From assembly GCF_025643255.1 (NCBI RefSeq), contig NZ_CP087112.1:2976001-3040000 (forward strand): DNA of 64,000 nt, written 5' to 3'. This stretch comes from Halomonas sp. 7T. GTDB lineage: Bacteria; Pseudomonadota; Gammaproteobacteria; Pseudomonadales; Halomonadaceae. The notes beneath the pieces are model-generated. The model had not been told where the DNA came from, did not search any database, and was given only the letters and a program-made list of their open reading frames with translations. Every line of letters starts with the position of its first letter. The stretch's first letter is position 1. Of this stretch, positions 28,348 through 37,506 are shown one piece after another. A program made the position numbers and the translations under genes.

Positions 28348-29154
28348 ATGAAAACTAAAATCACCGCCCTCGCCGCTGCAATTGCTGTTTCTTTGAGCAT
28401 GGGTGCATCTGCTGATCCACGTAGTCCTAACTACGAGCATGATGGAAATATCTTCAACGGCGGCTCTGGTGCATTTGCTTCACAAGAGGGTATTCGTGCT
28501 GGTATGAATGGCTATCCTTCACAAGGGCAAGATGCAGGTGTTCGCTGGTCTGAGATCACTCAAAGTGGTGGTAATAACAATACCGCTGCAGCAACGCAGA
28601 TGGGGCACCAACAATACTCGCGTATTGTTCAGACGAATGGTGACGATAACCAAGCATACGTTCGTCAAGGTATTGCTGGAGGGAATGACGAAAAGAATGA
28701 ATCCGTCGTTATTCAACGCGACGGTGACTTAAATGAAGCACGCGTTACCCAAACCGGAAACTTCAATGACTCTTATGTACGCCAGCTCGGTTCAGGTAAC
28801 AAAGCCACGGTAGATCAACTGAATAATAGTGATTACAGTGACTCTATTATTTATCAAACAGGCAATGATAACGAAGCAACCGTTCTACAGCGTGATAATA
28901 CAGATGAGACATGGAGTTTCGTTGCTCAGTATGACGATGGACATGAGGCAAACATCACTCAAGTACGAGCGAATAATTCTGCTTCTTATGTGTTCCAAGC
29001 AGGGCACGAGGGTCATAAAGCCACGGTTGTTCAACGTGATGAAGCAAACAGCCTATCGATGATTCGTCAAAATACCAACATGGGTGGCGCCGCTGTAGCA
29101 TCGCACACCCAAGTAAATGGCTCTGGCAACTACGCCAGCACCATTCAGTGGTAA
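28348..29154 (+). CDS. csgA: CsgA-like major curlin subunit with about eight repeats
   Basis: This is the candidate main amyloid subunit. The 268-residue product has a signal peptide ending GASA, a linker of about 50 residues (SPNYEHDGNIFNGGSG) and then about eight curlin repeats such as ITQSGGNNNTAAATQ, IVQTNGDDNQAYVRQ, VIQRDGDLNEARVTQ and IYQTGNDNEATVLQ. E. coli CsgA has five repeats in about 150 residues, so this subunit is much longer, and its loops are rich in Asp and Glu. The start is the ATG at 28348 with AAAGGGG upstream. Confidence 0.88.
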   Translation: MKTKITALAAAIAVSLSMGASADPRSPNYEHDGNIFNGGSGAFASQEGIRAGMNGYPSQGQDAGVRWSEITQSGGNNNTAAATQMGHQQYSRIVQTNGDDNQAYVRQGIAGGNDEKNESVVIQRDGDLNEARVTQTGNFNDSYVRQLGSGNKATVDQLNNSDYSDSIIYQTGNDNEATVLQRDNTDETWSFVAQYDDGHEANITQVRANNSASYVFQAGHEGHKATVVQRDEANSLSMIRQNTNMGGAAVASHTQVNGSGNYASTIQW

Positions 29155-29174
29155 GAGTGTCACTTCTTACGATC

Positions 29175-29200
29175 AACCGCCCCTTACGGGGCGGTTTTTT
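29175..29200. terminator. terminator between csgA and the convergent secreted protein
   Basis: AACCGCCCC/GGGGCGGTT stem followed by a T-run at 29195-29200. It ends csgBA on the plus strand. Confidence 0.9.
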
Positions 29201-29204
29201 CGTT

Positions 29205-29582
29205 TCAGCGCACCATAACGGTTAATGTGCCGCCTTTGCCCTGAGTAGAAGAACGCGAGCGGTTGGTGCCTTTTACAATATCAACGTCAAGACGCTCATC
29301 GTCGGTCAGCAGCTTTACGGTTCCCTCCAGGGTGGTTCCTTCAAACGTGTACTCTGCGGGCACGGTGCCCTGCTTTTCGATGTGTTCGGTTGTTTCGCCT
29401 TCGTGCGTAATACGCCATTCGGCGGAAAATTCAGCGCCTGGCGAGCCACTCATTGTGATGTGAATCTGTGTCATAGCATGCTCCTGTGCAGCAGTTGCAC
29501 CTAACGGTACACCCAGGGTGGTTACAGCGGTTAAAAGTGCGTAATTGAATAATCTATAGTGCCAAGCCGTTTGCCCTTTCAT
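29205..29582 (-). CDS. small secreted beta-rich protein of unknown function next to csgA
   Basis: I do not recognise this 125-residue protein. The first 33 residues look like a signal peptide (LFNYALLTAVTTLGVPLGAT, then AAQ). The rest alternates short strands, ITMSGSPGAEFSAEWRITHE and GTVKLLTDDERLDVDIVKG, with no cysteine, suggesting an all-beta periplasmic domain. It is convergent with csgA, and no csgC is present, so a curli-related chaperone or inhibitor role is conceivable but only an inference. AGGTAGG lies before the start at 29582. An internal ATG at 29474 has a strong AGGAG and would give a cytosolic 89-residue form. Confidence 0.6.
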   Translation of the reverse strand: MKGQTAWHYRLFNYALLTAVTTLGVPLGATAAQEHAMTQIHITMSGSPGAEFSAEWRITHEGETTEHIEKQGTVPAEYTFEGTTLEGTVKLLTDDERLDVDIVKGTNRSRSSTQGKGGTLTVMVR

Positions 29583-29603
29583 GCTTGCCTACCTCATTAA
29601 CCA

Positions 29604-29632
29604 CAAGAGCCGCTCACTATGAGCGGCTCTTG
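29604..29632. terminator. hairpin at the hemL 3' side
   Basis: CAAGAGCCGCTCA/TGAGCGGCTCTTG is a perfect 13-bp stem with a 3-base loop. It has no T-run, so termination efficiency is uncertain. Confidence 0.5.
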
Positions 29633-29669
29633 CAGTGTAGCAGTAGAAACAGACCTCCGTTACTTTGCG

Positions 29670-30950
29670 TTACATAACAGAGAAGGCTTTTTCTGCGGCA
29701 TCCAAGGTGAACTGAATATCTTCAGGTGAGTGGGCGCTCGACATAAAGCCTGCTTCAAAAGCAGAAGGGGCAAGGTAAACGCCGTGGTCCAACATGGCAC
29801 CGAAAAAGCGCCGGAACGCCTCTGGGTTACACGCGGTCGCCTGGGCAAAGTTATCCACCCGCGACTGGGAGGTGAAAAAGACGCCAAACATACCACCGGC
29901 TGATTGGGTCATCATCGGAACACGTGCCGCATTGGCGCGCTCCTGCAGGCCGTTACATAGGGTCTGCACTCGCTGCGTCAGTGCATCGTGAAACCCAGGT
30001 ACCTGGAGCTTGGTTAACAGGGCGACCCCTGCCGCCATGGCCAGCGGGTTACCGGAAAGCGTACCGGCTTGGTATACCGGCCCCAGTGGCGAAATATTTT
30101 GCATTATCTCCTGCTTGCCACCGAACGCGCCAACGGGCATGCCGCCGCCCACAATCTTGCCTAGGCAGGTTAAGTCCGGCGTGACGCCGTAGTGCGCTTG
30201 AGCACCGCCTAACGCAACGCGGAAGCCGGTCATCACTTCATCAAAAATCAAAATGCTGCCGGACTCATTACATACCCGACGCAGCGTTTCGAGAAACCCT
30301 GGCTGAGGCGGGATACAGTTCATATTGCCCGCCACAGGTTCAACAATAATACAGGCAATCTGCTCGCCAATCTCCGCAAAACACGCTTCCACCCCTTCAG
30401 GGTCGTTATACGATAGGGTGATAGTGTGCTCGGCAAGCGACGCCGGTACGCCGGGCGAGCTGGGTTCACCGTGGGTTAACGCGCCGGACCCCGCCTTAAC
30501 AAGCAGTGAATCCGAATGACCGTGGTAATTCCCTTCGAATTTCACAATTTTGTCGCGCCCTGTCGTGCCGCGCGCTAGGCGAATGGCCGACATCGTCGCT
30601 TCGGTGCCCGAGCTGGTCATGCGCACCATTTCCATGGTGGGTATGATCTCGCAGATAAGGTCTGCCATGGTGGTTTCAACCGCCGTCGGCGTACCGAAAG
30701 AGAGGCCGTTATCTAATCGAGCGCGTACCGCCGCCAGTACGTCTTGGTCGGCATGCCCGGTAATCATTGGCCCCCAGGAGCCAACGTAATCTACGTAGCG
30801 ATTACCTTCCACATCGAACAGATAAGCACCCTGGGCGCGCTCCATAAAAACCGGCGGGCGATGAAGACCTTTAAATGCTCGGACGGGCGAGTTAACCCCG
30901 CCTGGAATATGGCGACTGGCAAGGTCAAACAGTTCAGCAGATGTGGTCAT
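29670..30950 (-). CDS. hemL: glutamate-1-semialdehyde 2,1-aminomutase
   Basis: HemL makes 5-aminolevulinate, the first committed haem precursor in the C5 pathway, using pyridoxal phosphate. The 426-residue class III aminotransferase starts [20 protein letters not shown] and has [56 protein letters not shown] and [18 protein letters not shown] with the PLP-binding Lys. It follows thiD on the minus strand, an arrangement with thiamine genes often seen in gammaproteobacteria. Confidence 0.97.
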   Translation of the reverse strand: MTTSAELFDLASRHIPGGVNSPVRAFKGLHRPPVFMERAQGAYLFDVEGNRYVDYVGSWGPMITGHADQDVLAAVRARLDNGLSFGTPTAVETTMADLICEIIPTMEMVRMTSSGTEATMSAIRLARGTTGRDKIVKFEGNYHGHSDSLLVKAGSGALTHGEPSSPGVPASLAEHTITLSYNDPEGVEACFAEIGEQIACIIVEPVAGNMNCIPPQPGFLETLRRVCNESGSILIFDEVMTGFRVALGGAQAHYGVTPDLTCLGKIVGGGMPVGAFGGKQEIMQNISPLGPVYQAGTLSGNPLAMAAGVALLTKLQVPGFHDALTQRVQTLCNGLQERANAARVPMMTQSAGGMFGVFFTSQSRVDNFAQATACNPEAFRRFFGAMLDHGVYLAPSAFEAGFMSSAHSPEDIQFTLDAAEKAFSVM

Positions 30951-30986
30951 GGCATCCTCAATATAAATGGTTTACCGGCAATGAGA

Positions 30987-31796
30987 TCAAAAACGTACGG
31001 GGTGTGGCAAGCGATTGGGCAGGCACTGACCGCTGGGTGGCTGATAGCCCTGAGACAAACTTTCCCAAGTAAAGTGCTGCGCCTGCTCGCACGCCATGGG
31101 CAAGCGCTCCCCTACGGCTAATCGGGCGGCAATGGCCGAGGCTAATGTGCAGCCAGAGCCATGAAACGTTTCTGGCAAACGGGGCCACTGCCACTGGCGG
31201 GTAGTGTCTGGCGAGTGGAGGGTATGTATCACTTGCTGCGCATTGCCCGGCAAAGGGTCGTCGGTTGCGGTCACTAAAATAGCTTGGCATCCCCGCGAAA
31301 GTAACGCCACCGCGCGCGCCGTATCGTCAAAAGGCGCGGTAATCTCAGGGGTTAGCGCAGCCAGTTCAAAACGGTTGGGGGTTAAGATATCCACAAGGGG
31401 CAATAAACGATCCATATACAATTTTTGTAAAGCCGGTGTGGATAACTCTGTTCCACCCCCCGCTTTCAGCACAGGATCAGCCACCACCGGCACACCGGGG
31501 AACCGTCGAATAATCTGCTCCGCCGCGCGAAGCGTTGGCTCATCCGCTAATAACCCAACTTTAATCGCGGCAATCTGCATATCACCTAACGCCTCGGCCA
31601 TTTGGCGCATGGCGCCGGGATCGGCGGGCAAAATTCGCATCACATCGTGACAATTTTGCACGGTTAGCGCGGTAGGGATTGTCACCGCCCAACCGCCACA
31701 GGCCCTAATCGCTTCACTATCGGCCACTAGCCCAGCACCGCCGGTTGGGTCGTGGCCTGCAAGCACTAATACCACGGGAGGAAGAGGTTGGCGCAT
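30987..31796 (-). CDS. thiD: hydroxymethylpyrimidine/phosphomethylpyrimidine kinase
   Basis: ThiD phosphorylates HMP and HMP-P in thiamine synthesis. The product, about 269 residues, has VVLVLAGHDPTGGAGLVADS at the N-terminus (HMP site; most relatives have SGGAG), TALTVQNCHDVMRILPADP, VVADPVLKAGGG and the anion-hole GSGCTLASAIAARLA near residue 220. I start at the ATG at 31796, which overlaps the upstream stop by one base (TGATG); a TTG one codon earlier is also in frame. No thiE or other thi genes are nearby. Confidence 0.9.
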   Translation of the reverse strand: MRQPLPPVVLVLAGHDPTGGAGLVADSEAIRACGGWAVTIPTALTVQNCHDVMRILPADPGAMRQMAEALGDMQIAAIKVGLLADEPTLRAAEQIIRRFPGVPVVADPVLKAGGGTELSTPALQKLYMDRLLPLVDILTPNRFELAALTPEITAPFDDTARAVALLSRGCQAILVTATDDPLPGNAQQVIHTLHSPDTTRQWQWPRLPETFHGSGCTLASAIAARLAVGERLPMACEQAQHFTWESLSQGYQPPSGQCLPNRLPHPVRF

Positions 31797-32227
31797 CAAA
31801 AGGGCTTCACCACCGCAAGAATAATAATTGCGATTAACGCAATGACGGGCGCTTCGTTAAACCAGCGAAAAAACACGTGGCTTTTGGTGCAGCGGGCTTG
31901 TTCAAATTGTTTTAAATAAATGAGACATACATGGTGATAAGCGATTAGCAGGGCAACCAATGCTAATTTGGCGTGCATCCAACCTTGGCTAAACCACGCG
32001 GGCACCAAGTAGAGCATCCAGCCGCCAAAGATCAATACCACAATCATTGAGGGCGTCATTATGCCCCGATACAGCTTGCGCTCCATGGTTTTAAAGTAAG
32101 TGATTGCTTGCTCATCGCCTTTATCCCGCGCCATGGCGTGGTAAACATACAGCCGTGGCAAATAAAATAGCGCAGCAAACCAGGTAACGACCGCCATTAG
32201 ATGAATGGCTTTTACCCATAAATACAT
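31796..32227 (-). CDS. hemJ: protoporphyrinogen IX oxidase HemJ
   Basis: HemJ (UPF0093) oxidises protoporphyrinogen IX in bacteria that lack HemG or HemY. The 143-residue membrane protein has WVKAIHLMAVVTWFAALFYL with the conserved His, PRLYVYH, MERKLYRGIMTPSMI and four hydrophobic segments. AAGGAGAGAGT precedes the start. It is translationally coupled to thiD and lies two genes before hemL, so two haem steps share one cluster. Confidence 0.87.
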   Translation of the reverse strand: MYLWVKAIHLMAVVTWFAALFYLPRLYVYHAMARDKGDEQAITYFKTMERKLYRGIMTPSMIVVLIFGGWMLYLVPAWFSQGWMHAKLALVALLIAYHHVCLIYLKQFEQARCTKSHVFFRWFNEAPVIALIAIIILAVVKPF

Positions 32228-32277
32228 ACTCTCTCCTTAAGCAGAGGGGTCATTGCTGGAAAATAGCCGTCTAGGCG

Positions 32278-34092
32278 TCAGGGCTTTTTTTCAGCACTTT
32301 GGCTTTCAACACTGAGAGGGTCAACGTAGTGATAGTAACGCTCGATAGCATCACGGGTAATGATACCTGAAATACGCTGCTGCTTTGGTCGATAACCGTG
32401 AACCACATAGAGCGCATCCAGCGTATCTGCCTGCAATTTTAAAAATGCCTCAGAGAGTGTGGCTTGCAACGCAATAGGCGCCATTTCCAGACGCTGACCG
32501 GGAACTTCAAGTAAATCGATCAATTCGTCGTCCGGTGGGGCTTCTCCCTCAAGCGCCTTATCGTGCTCCAACAACCAGCGGGCAAGCTCTGCGGCTTTGA
32601 GCGCCAACACCGGTTTTTCACTGCTGGAGCGCTCAATCACCAGCCAGACGGGACTGCTTTCCAGTAAACGGCGCGCATGGTTTGGCGTTATCATGCGCTC
32701 TGTACGAACTAACTGTCGCTCCATTACCGCAGGCACTGAAACCCGCGAAAGCGCCTGCATCAAAGGCTGTTGAAGTGGATGCAACCCGTAGCGTACCGAG
32801 CTGATAAAAAAACCTTCACAACCCGTTAGCTGGCGTGACGTTAGGCAAGCCACGACGACCACTAACATGCCCGGTAGCATAATGTTCGGCGAATGGGTTA
32901 GCTCAAGCAGCGCCATCAACGCTGCCAGGGGCGCTTGCAGCACGGCCCCCATCATCGCCGCCATGCCCAGCATCGCATAAATGCCGGGATTTGCCGCTTT
33001 ATCTGGCCATAGCCAGCCACCTAACATTCCCCCTAGGGCTCCGGTGGCAGCGCCTACCACTAATACAGGGCCAATAATGCCGATCGGCACCCCTCCAGCC
33101 ACCGTGATGGCAGTAATCAATAACTTAGCAATCATTAGCGCCAGCAGAACGCTGACAGCTAGCTGATTGTTCAAAATGGCAGCAACACTGTCGTACCCAA
33201 TGCCTTGTACGTCAGGAAACCACCATGCAACAGCCCCTGTTGCCACACCAACTACGCCTAACCTTAACCACAGCGGCCACTGTTGCAGGTACTGGCTACG
33301 TGACACATGAATAAACAAACCTGCTAACAGGCCAATCACTAACCCCATCACGACCACCCAAGGCACATTCAATAATGAACCCAGAGCAACCTCAGGAATA
33401 CGAAACGCCGGTTCGTTGCCGTACACCAGCTGAGCAACGAGTGCCCCCATGGTCGAGGCGAGTATCACGGGCATAAAGCTCATCAGGGTATATTCCATCA
33501 TCACCACTTCCATGGCGAAAATGACACCCGCTATAGGTGTATTAAACGAAGCTGAAATACCCGCAGCGGTACCGCAAGCCACTAACACACGCAGGCTATT
33601 ATTGGGTAAGCGAAGCTTAAGTCCCAAGCCGCTTGATGCCGCAGCGCCCAAATGAATCGCCGGCCCTTCACGCCCGGCAGAAAGCCCACCCAGCACCGAC
33701 ACCACACCGACCCACCACTGGTTTAACCAGTTGCGCATAGGAAAGCGTCCTTGATGATAGGTAAGGCGCTCAATGACATGCCCTACCCCCAACTTGCGTG
33801 CTGTGGCTTTTTGACGATATAGCAGCGTGCCCACGAGGCTTACCGCTACAATTGGCAATAGCGCCCGTAGCCATGGCGCTAAACCTTCAAAAGCTTCCGG
33901 ATTACCCTCAGGCATATAGAGCGCGGCGCCCGCCTCAAGCAGTAAGCGAAACGCCACCATTAATGCGCCCGTTATAACCCCCGACATCAGCCCCAGCACG
34001 CATAGCTGCGGCAGGGCGTCCACGTTCGCCAATTGGCGTCGAAAACTCTCTAAGGTGAAATCTGACCGGGAAAAACGTGCCACAGCGACCAT
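32278..34092 (-). CDS. clcA: ClC-family anion channel/transporter with C-terminal CBS region
   Basis: The 604-residue protein has a ClC membrane core (about residues 30-430) followed by a cytoplasmic CBS-pair-like region. GREGPAIHLGA (near 148) has the gating Glu, and GVPIGIIGPVLVVGA corresponds to the GxFxP motif. The first selectivity motif, GSGIP in E. coli, reads GVGHV here. The position of the internal proton Glu (E203 in E. coli) reads Val in FAMEVVMMEYT, hinting at channel rather than antiport behaviour. A GTG at 34083 has AAGGA eight bases before it and may be the true start. It probably leads the hemJ-thiD-hemL run. Confidence 0.88.
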   Translation of the reverse strand: MVAVARFSRSDFTLESFRRQLANVDALPQLCVLGLMSGVITGALMVAFRLLLEAGAALYMPEGNPEAFEGLAPWLRALLPIVAVSLVGTLLYRQKATARKLGVGHVIERLTYHQGRFPMRNWLNQWWVGVVSVLGGLSAGREGPAIHLGAAASSGLGLKLRLPNNSLRVLVACGTAAGISASFNTPIAGVIFAMEVVMMEYTLMSFMPVILASTMGALVAQLVYGNEPAFRIPEVALGSLLNVPWVVVMGLVIGLLAGLFIHVSRSQYLQQWPLWLRLGVVGVATGAVAWWFPDVQGIGYDSVAAILNNQLAVSVLLALMIAKLLITAITVAGGVPIGIIGPVLVVGAATGALGGMLGGWLWPDKAANPGIYAMLGMAAMMGAVLQAPLAALMALLELTHSPNIMLPGMLVVVVACLTSRQLTGCEGFFISSVRYGLHPLQQPLMQALSRVSVPAVMERQLVRTERMITPNHARRLLESSPVWLVIERSSSEKPVLALKAAELARWLLEHDKALEGEAPPDDELIDLLEVPGQRLEMAPIALQATLSEAFLKLQADTLDALYVVHGYRPKQQRISGIITRDAIERYYHYVDPLSVESQSAEKKP

Positions 34093-34203
34093 CCTTGCGC
34101 TTGGGTTACGAAAGGTTCTATCAGCATACCCGAATTAACTAACCCCGTGGCGTTCATCGCATCGTTCTTACCATTGAGCGCTCTTATGGGAGACGCCTCT
34201 TGT

Positions 34204-34220
34204 GTATCATAGCTTGATAC
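34204..34220. promoter_or_regulatory. inverted repeat in the clcA-argC intergenic region
   Basis: GTATCATAGCTTGATAC has 6-bp perfect arms around a 5-base centre, in the gap of about 219 bp between divergent clcA and argC. It also overlaps a TATCAT that could serve as a -10 for argC. It is a candidate operator; no regulator can be named. Confidence 0.35.
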
Positions 34221-34311
34221 GCTTCGACAGCCTGCGACCCTTTAATAAGGCTGTTTATGACTAGCGCTTTATTGTTCAGACATAACGTGCTCAACGCGCA
34301 AGGAGTGGTTT

Positions 34312-35346
34312 GTGATTAAGGTTGGTATTGTCGGCGGTACGGGTTACACCGGTGTCGAGCTTTTAAGGCTCCTCTCCCAGCACCCCCACGTTAGCGTAGA
34401 AGCGATTACCTCACGATCGGAAGCGGGCGTTAAGGTGTGCGATATGTACCCCAACCTGCGCGGCCACTACGACACGCTGGCGTTTAGCGAGCCCGATGCC
34501 AACGCGTTAGGGGCGATGGATGCCGTGTTTTTTGCCACTCCCCACGGTGTGGCCCACGCCCTTGCCGGGGAGCTGCTCGAAAAGGGCACACGGGTTATCG
34601 ATCTCTCGGCCGATTTTCGCCTGCGCGATGCAGCGGAGTGGAGCCAGTGGTACGACCAGCCCCACGGCGCACCAGAGCTATTAAAAGAAGCTGTTTACGG
34701 CCTGCCAGAAATGCATCGTGAGCAGATAAAAAGCGCTCGCTTAATTGCCGTACCCGGCTGCTATCCTACCGCCGTTCAGCTGGGCTATCTGCCACTTTTA
34801 GAAGCGGGCCTAATCGACCCAGGCCAGTTAATCGCTGACTGTAAATCCGGCGTTACCGGGGCTGGCCGTGGCGCCAAAGTAGGGTCACTGCTCGCCGAAG
34901 CCAGCGAATCCATGAAAGCCTACGGTGCGTCTGGTCATCGCCATTTGCCTGAAATTCGTCAAGGCTTGCGCGATATGCAGACAAACGCCGTGGGCCTTAC
35001 GTTTGTGCCTCACTTAACGCCCATGATTCGCGGTATACATGCCACCCTCTACAGCACACTCGCCAGCGAACCCGGCGATTTACAAGCGCTGTTTGAGCAG
35101 CGTTATGCCAACGAGCCGTTTGTGGATGTGATGCCTGCGGGCAGCCACCCGGAAACCCGCAGCGTCAAAGGTAACAATACCTGCCGTTTAGCGATTCATC
35201 GCCCAGGCAATGGCAATACCGTTGTTGTGCTCTCAGTGATTGATAACCTCGTTAAAGGCGCTTCTGGCCAGGCGATTCAAAATCTTAACTTAATGTTTGG
35301 CTTTGACGAAAACACTGGCCTTACAGCCCCTGCCTTGATGCCTTAA
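34312..35346 (+). CDS. argC: N-acetyl-gamma-glutamyl-phosphate reductase
   Basis: ArgC carries out the NADPH-dependent third step of arginine synthesis. The 344-residue product begins [20 protein letters not shown] (Rossmann fold), has [20 protein letters not shown] with the catalytic Cys near residue 150, and [16 protein letters not shown] near the C-terminus. It starts with GTG at 34312, with AAGGAG 7-8 bases upstream. No other arg genes are in the window. Confidence 0.97.
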   Translation: MIKVGIVGGTGYTGVELLRLLSQHPHVSVEAITSRSEAGVKVCDMYPNLRGHYDTLAFSEPDANALGAMDAVFFATPHGVAHALAGELLEKGTRVIDLSADFRLRDAAEWSQWYDQPHGAPELLKEAVYGLPEMHREQIKSARLIAVPGCYPTAVQLGYLPLLEAGLIDPGQLIADCKSGVTGAGRGAKVGSLLAEASESMKAYGASGHRHLPEIRQGLRDMQTNAVGLTFVPHLTPMIRGIHATLYSTLASEPGDLQALFEQRYANEPFVDVMPAGSHPETRSVKGNNTCRLAIHRPGNGNTVVVLSVIDNLVKGASGQAIQNLNLMFGFDENTGLTAPALMP

Positions 35347-35354
35347 GCAGTTAC

Positions 35355-35392
35355 TAATTCCCAGCAATAGTTGACCCTTTTGCTGGGAATTA
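35355..35392. terminator. hairpin after argC
   Basis: TAATTCCCAGCAA and TTGCTGGGAATTA form a 13-bp stem with a 12-base loop. No T-run follows. Confidence 0.45.
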
Positions 35393-35448
35393 CCCATAAT
35401 CACCCTCCAATGCCGATTATTCGTTCTTAAAGCTCGCGGGAGGTACCC

Positions 35449-35802
35449 ATGAGCGGTGCAGAAGCTTTTGTTCCAACCCCTCTACTTTTATCTGATAGCG
35501 CACGCAGTCGCATCAACGCGCTAATAGAAGAAGAGAGCAATCCAGCGCTCAAACTACGCGTTTATGTGACCGGCGGTGGCTGTTCAGGATTTCAATATGG
35601 TTTTGATTTCGCTGAAAACGTCGCCGAAGACGATACGCTGATTGAGTTTGGCACTGCCACGCTAGTGGTCGATCCACTCTCCTATCAGTATTTAGTAGGT
35701 TCCACTATCGATTATGAAGAGGGTCTTGCCGGGGCGCGTTTTCGCGTGCAAAACCCCAATGCTACGACTACCTGTGGCTGTGGCGCCTCATTTATGGTCT
35801 AA
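35449..35802 (+). CDS. erpA: iron-sulfur cluster insertion protein ErpA
   Basis: ErpA is an A-type carrier that delivers Fe-S clusters to target enzymes such as IspG and respiratory proteins. The 117-residue product has [15 protein letters not shown] near residue 45 and [11 protein letters not shown] at the C-terminus, giving the three cluster-binding cysteines. The length is standard for the family. A ribosome site GGGAGG precedes the ATG. Confidence 0.96.
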   Translation: MSGAEAFVPTPLLLSDSARSRINALIEEESNPALKLRVYVTGGGCSGFQYGFDFAENVAEDDTLIEFGTATLVVDPLSYQYLVGSTIDYEEGLAGARFRVQNPNATTTCGCGASFMV

Positions 35803-35838
35803 CCAACGTTTGTGGCAAGCCCACCCCGTGACTTGACG

Positions 35839-35866
35839 CCTTGGCGGTTTCTCGCCAAGGTTAAAA
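35839..35866 (+). terminator. hairpin after erpA
   Basis: CCTTGGCG/CGCCAAGG stem with a 6-base loop, followed by TTAAAAGG. It has no real T-run, so it is a weak terminator candidate. Confidence 0.4.
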
Positions 35867-35949
35867 GGTCAATAACGGTTGCAGACGTGATTTATAAGAA
35901 AAACTCTCTTTGAATGACGCCGCTAACCAAACAATACACGGGGAAACGA

Positions 35950-36720
35950 ATGAGCTACTTACTGAAAAAATCTGTCATTGCCACCGCTCTCGCATTGGGT
36001 TTAGGCAGTACCACTATCGCGTTTGCACAAACGCCTACTGTAAATGTGGCCACTGACCCAAGCTTTGTGCCGTTTGAAATGATGGACCCAGAAACCGGCG
36101 AAATGATCGGTTTCGATATGGATATCATCAGCGCAGTCGCCGAACGTGCAGGTTTTGAGGTTAACCTCACTACCATGGAGTTTTCTGGCATCATTCCTGC
36201 GGTACAGACCGGCAGCCAGGAAATCGCCCTCGCAGGCATCACCATTACCGAAGAGCGTGCCCAGGTTGTCGACTTCTCCGACCCCTACTATGACTCAGGT
36301 CTGCAAATTATTGTGCGCGCCGACAACGAAGAGGTCTCTTCGATTGAAGATCTAGCGGGTCTCACCGTTGCCACCAAGATCGGCTCCACTAGCTACGACT
36401 TTCTTCAACAAGAACTCGGCGATGATGCTGACATTACTCCCTACCCAGGCACCGCCGACATGTATATGGCGCTGTTAGGGCGTAACGTCGATGCCGTACT
36501 GTACGATGCCCCTAACGTGGCCTACTTCTCACAAACCCGCGGCGAAGGACGTACCAAGGTTGTCGGCCCACTGTATGAAGGCCAGCAGTACGGCATCGTG
36601 TTCCATAAAGGCAGCGAGTGGGTAGAGCCTACCAACGAAGCGCTAGCCTCCATGCGTGAAGACGGCACCTATGATGAAATCTACACAAAGTGGTTTGGTG
36701 AAGCCCCCAGCGCTGAGTAA
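35950..36720 (+). CDS. glnH: glutamine-type amino-acid ABC transporter, periplasmic binding protein
   Basis: The 256-residue product has a signal peptide ([20 protein letters not shown]) and resembles E. coli Gln[53 protein letters not shown] and [14 protein letters not shown]. The start is the ATG at 35950, preceded by GGGGAAACG; the frame is open 12 codons upstream. It is first in a three-gene set with a permease and an ATPase. Glutamine as the ligand is inferred from similarity only. Confidence 0.88.
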   Translation: MSYLLKKSVIATALALGLGSTTIAFAQTPTVNVATDPSFVPFEMMDPETGEMIGFDMDIISAVAERAGFEVNLTTMEFSGIIPAVQTGSQEIALAGITITEERAQVVDFSDPYYDSGLQIIVRADNEEVSSIEDLAGLTVATKIGSTSYDFLQQELGDDADITPYPGTADMYMALLGRNVDAVLYDAPNVAYFSQTRGEGRTKVVGPLYEGQQYGIVFHKGSEWVEPTNEALASMREDGTYDEIYTKWFGEAPSAE

Positions 36721-36763
36721 CAGCGCTGTTAGCGACCACTGATACCCATTAGTGCTTTTCATC

Positions 36764-36800
36764 GCAGGGCCGGGCGGCTACTCCCCCGGCCCTGCGTCGT
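36764..36800 (+). terminator. attenuator-like hairpin between binding protein and permease
   Basis: GCAGGGCCGGG (36764-36774) and CCCGGCCCTGC (36785-36795) form an 11-bp GC-rich stem in the glnH-glnP gap. Such stems often keep the binding protein mRNA more abundant than the downstream permease mRNA. No strong T-run follows directly. Confidence 0.6.
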
Positions 36801-36824
36801 TGTTTATTTTTCTGGAGATAACGC

Positions 36825-37496
36825 GTGGACGTTAACTTTCAGTTTGATTGGTCGGCCGCATTTGGGTCGATTCCTTACTTGTTGCCCGGTATTCCTTGGA
36901 CACTGCTCATCTCGTTCGGCGGCTTGGCGATCGGCTTCTTTATCGGCATTTTCTTTGGTTTATTACGTATCAGTCCCGTGCGCTGGCTACGCTGGCCAGC
37001 CGTTTTATATGTTGAGATTTTCCGCGGTACGCCGATTTTAGTGCAGGTTCTGTTTATTTTTTATGGCTTGCCCCAACTGCTGGGAGGGCCGATCAACGCA
37101 CTCGTTGCCGGTATTGCCGCTATCGCCATTAACTCAGGAGCGTATATTTCTGAAATAGTGCGGGGCGGCGTACAGTCTATTGAACGGGGCCAGCGAGAAG
37201 CATCGCTCTCATTAGGCCTTTCACGAACCCAAGCGTTTCGTTACGTGATTTGGCCACAAGCCCTAAGACGCATGATTCCTCCACTGGGTAACCAGGGCAT
37301 CATTAGTATCAAAGATACCTCGCTATTTTCAGTGATCGGGGTCGGTGAATTAGTCCGCCAAGGGCAGATTTATATTGCGACTACCTTTACCGCACTTGAG
37401 GTCTATTTCATGGTGGCGCTGATGTACCTTGCCATCACCTGGACTCTCTCTTTGATTCTGCGCCAAGTTGAGCGCAGAGGCCTCGCAGGACAATAA
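36825..37496 (+). CDS. glnP: glutamine-type amino-acid ABC transporter, permease
   Basis: The 223-residue membrane protein matches the GlnP/HisMQ permease family: [60 protein letters not shown] (the EAA-type region), [20 protein letters not shown] and [20 protein letters not shown]. It starts with GTG at 36825 after CTGGAG. The ATPase gene follows after 10 bases. Confidence 0.92.
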   Translation: MDVNFQFDWSAAFGSIPYLLPGIPWTLLISFGGLAIGFFIGIFFGLLRISPVRWLRWPAVLYVEIFRGTPILVQVLFIFYGLPQLLGGPINALVAGIAAIAINSGAYISEIVRGGVQSIERGQREASLSLGLSRTQAFRYVIWPQALRRMIPPLGNQGIISIKDTSLFSVIGVGELVRQGQIYIATTFTALEVYFMVALMYLAITWTLSLILRQVERRGLAGQ

Positions 37497-37506
37497 GGAA
37501 CGTGCA

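Noticed and set aside
28519-28716. Minus-strand open frames across csgA
   Set aside because: They mirror the repetitive curlin gene and have no recognisable product or ribosome site.
29175-29632. csgC in the region after csgA
   Set aside because: The only gene here is on the opposite strand, has no cysteines and no visible sequence match to CsgC.
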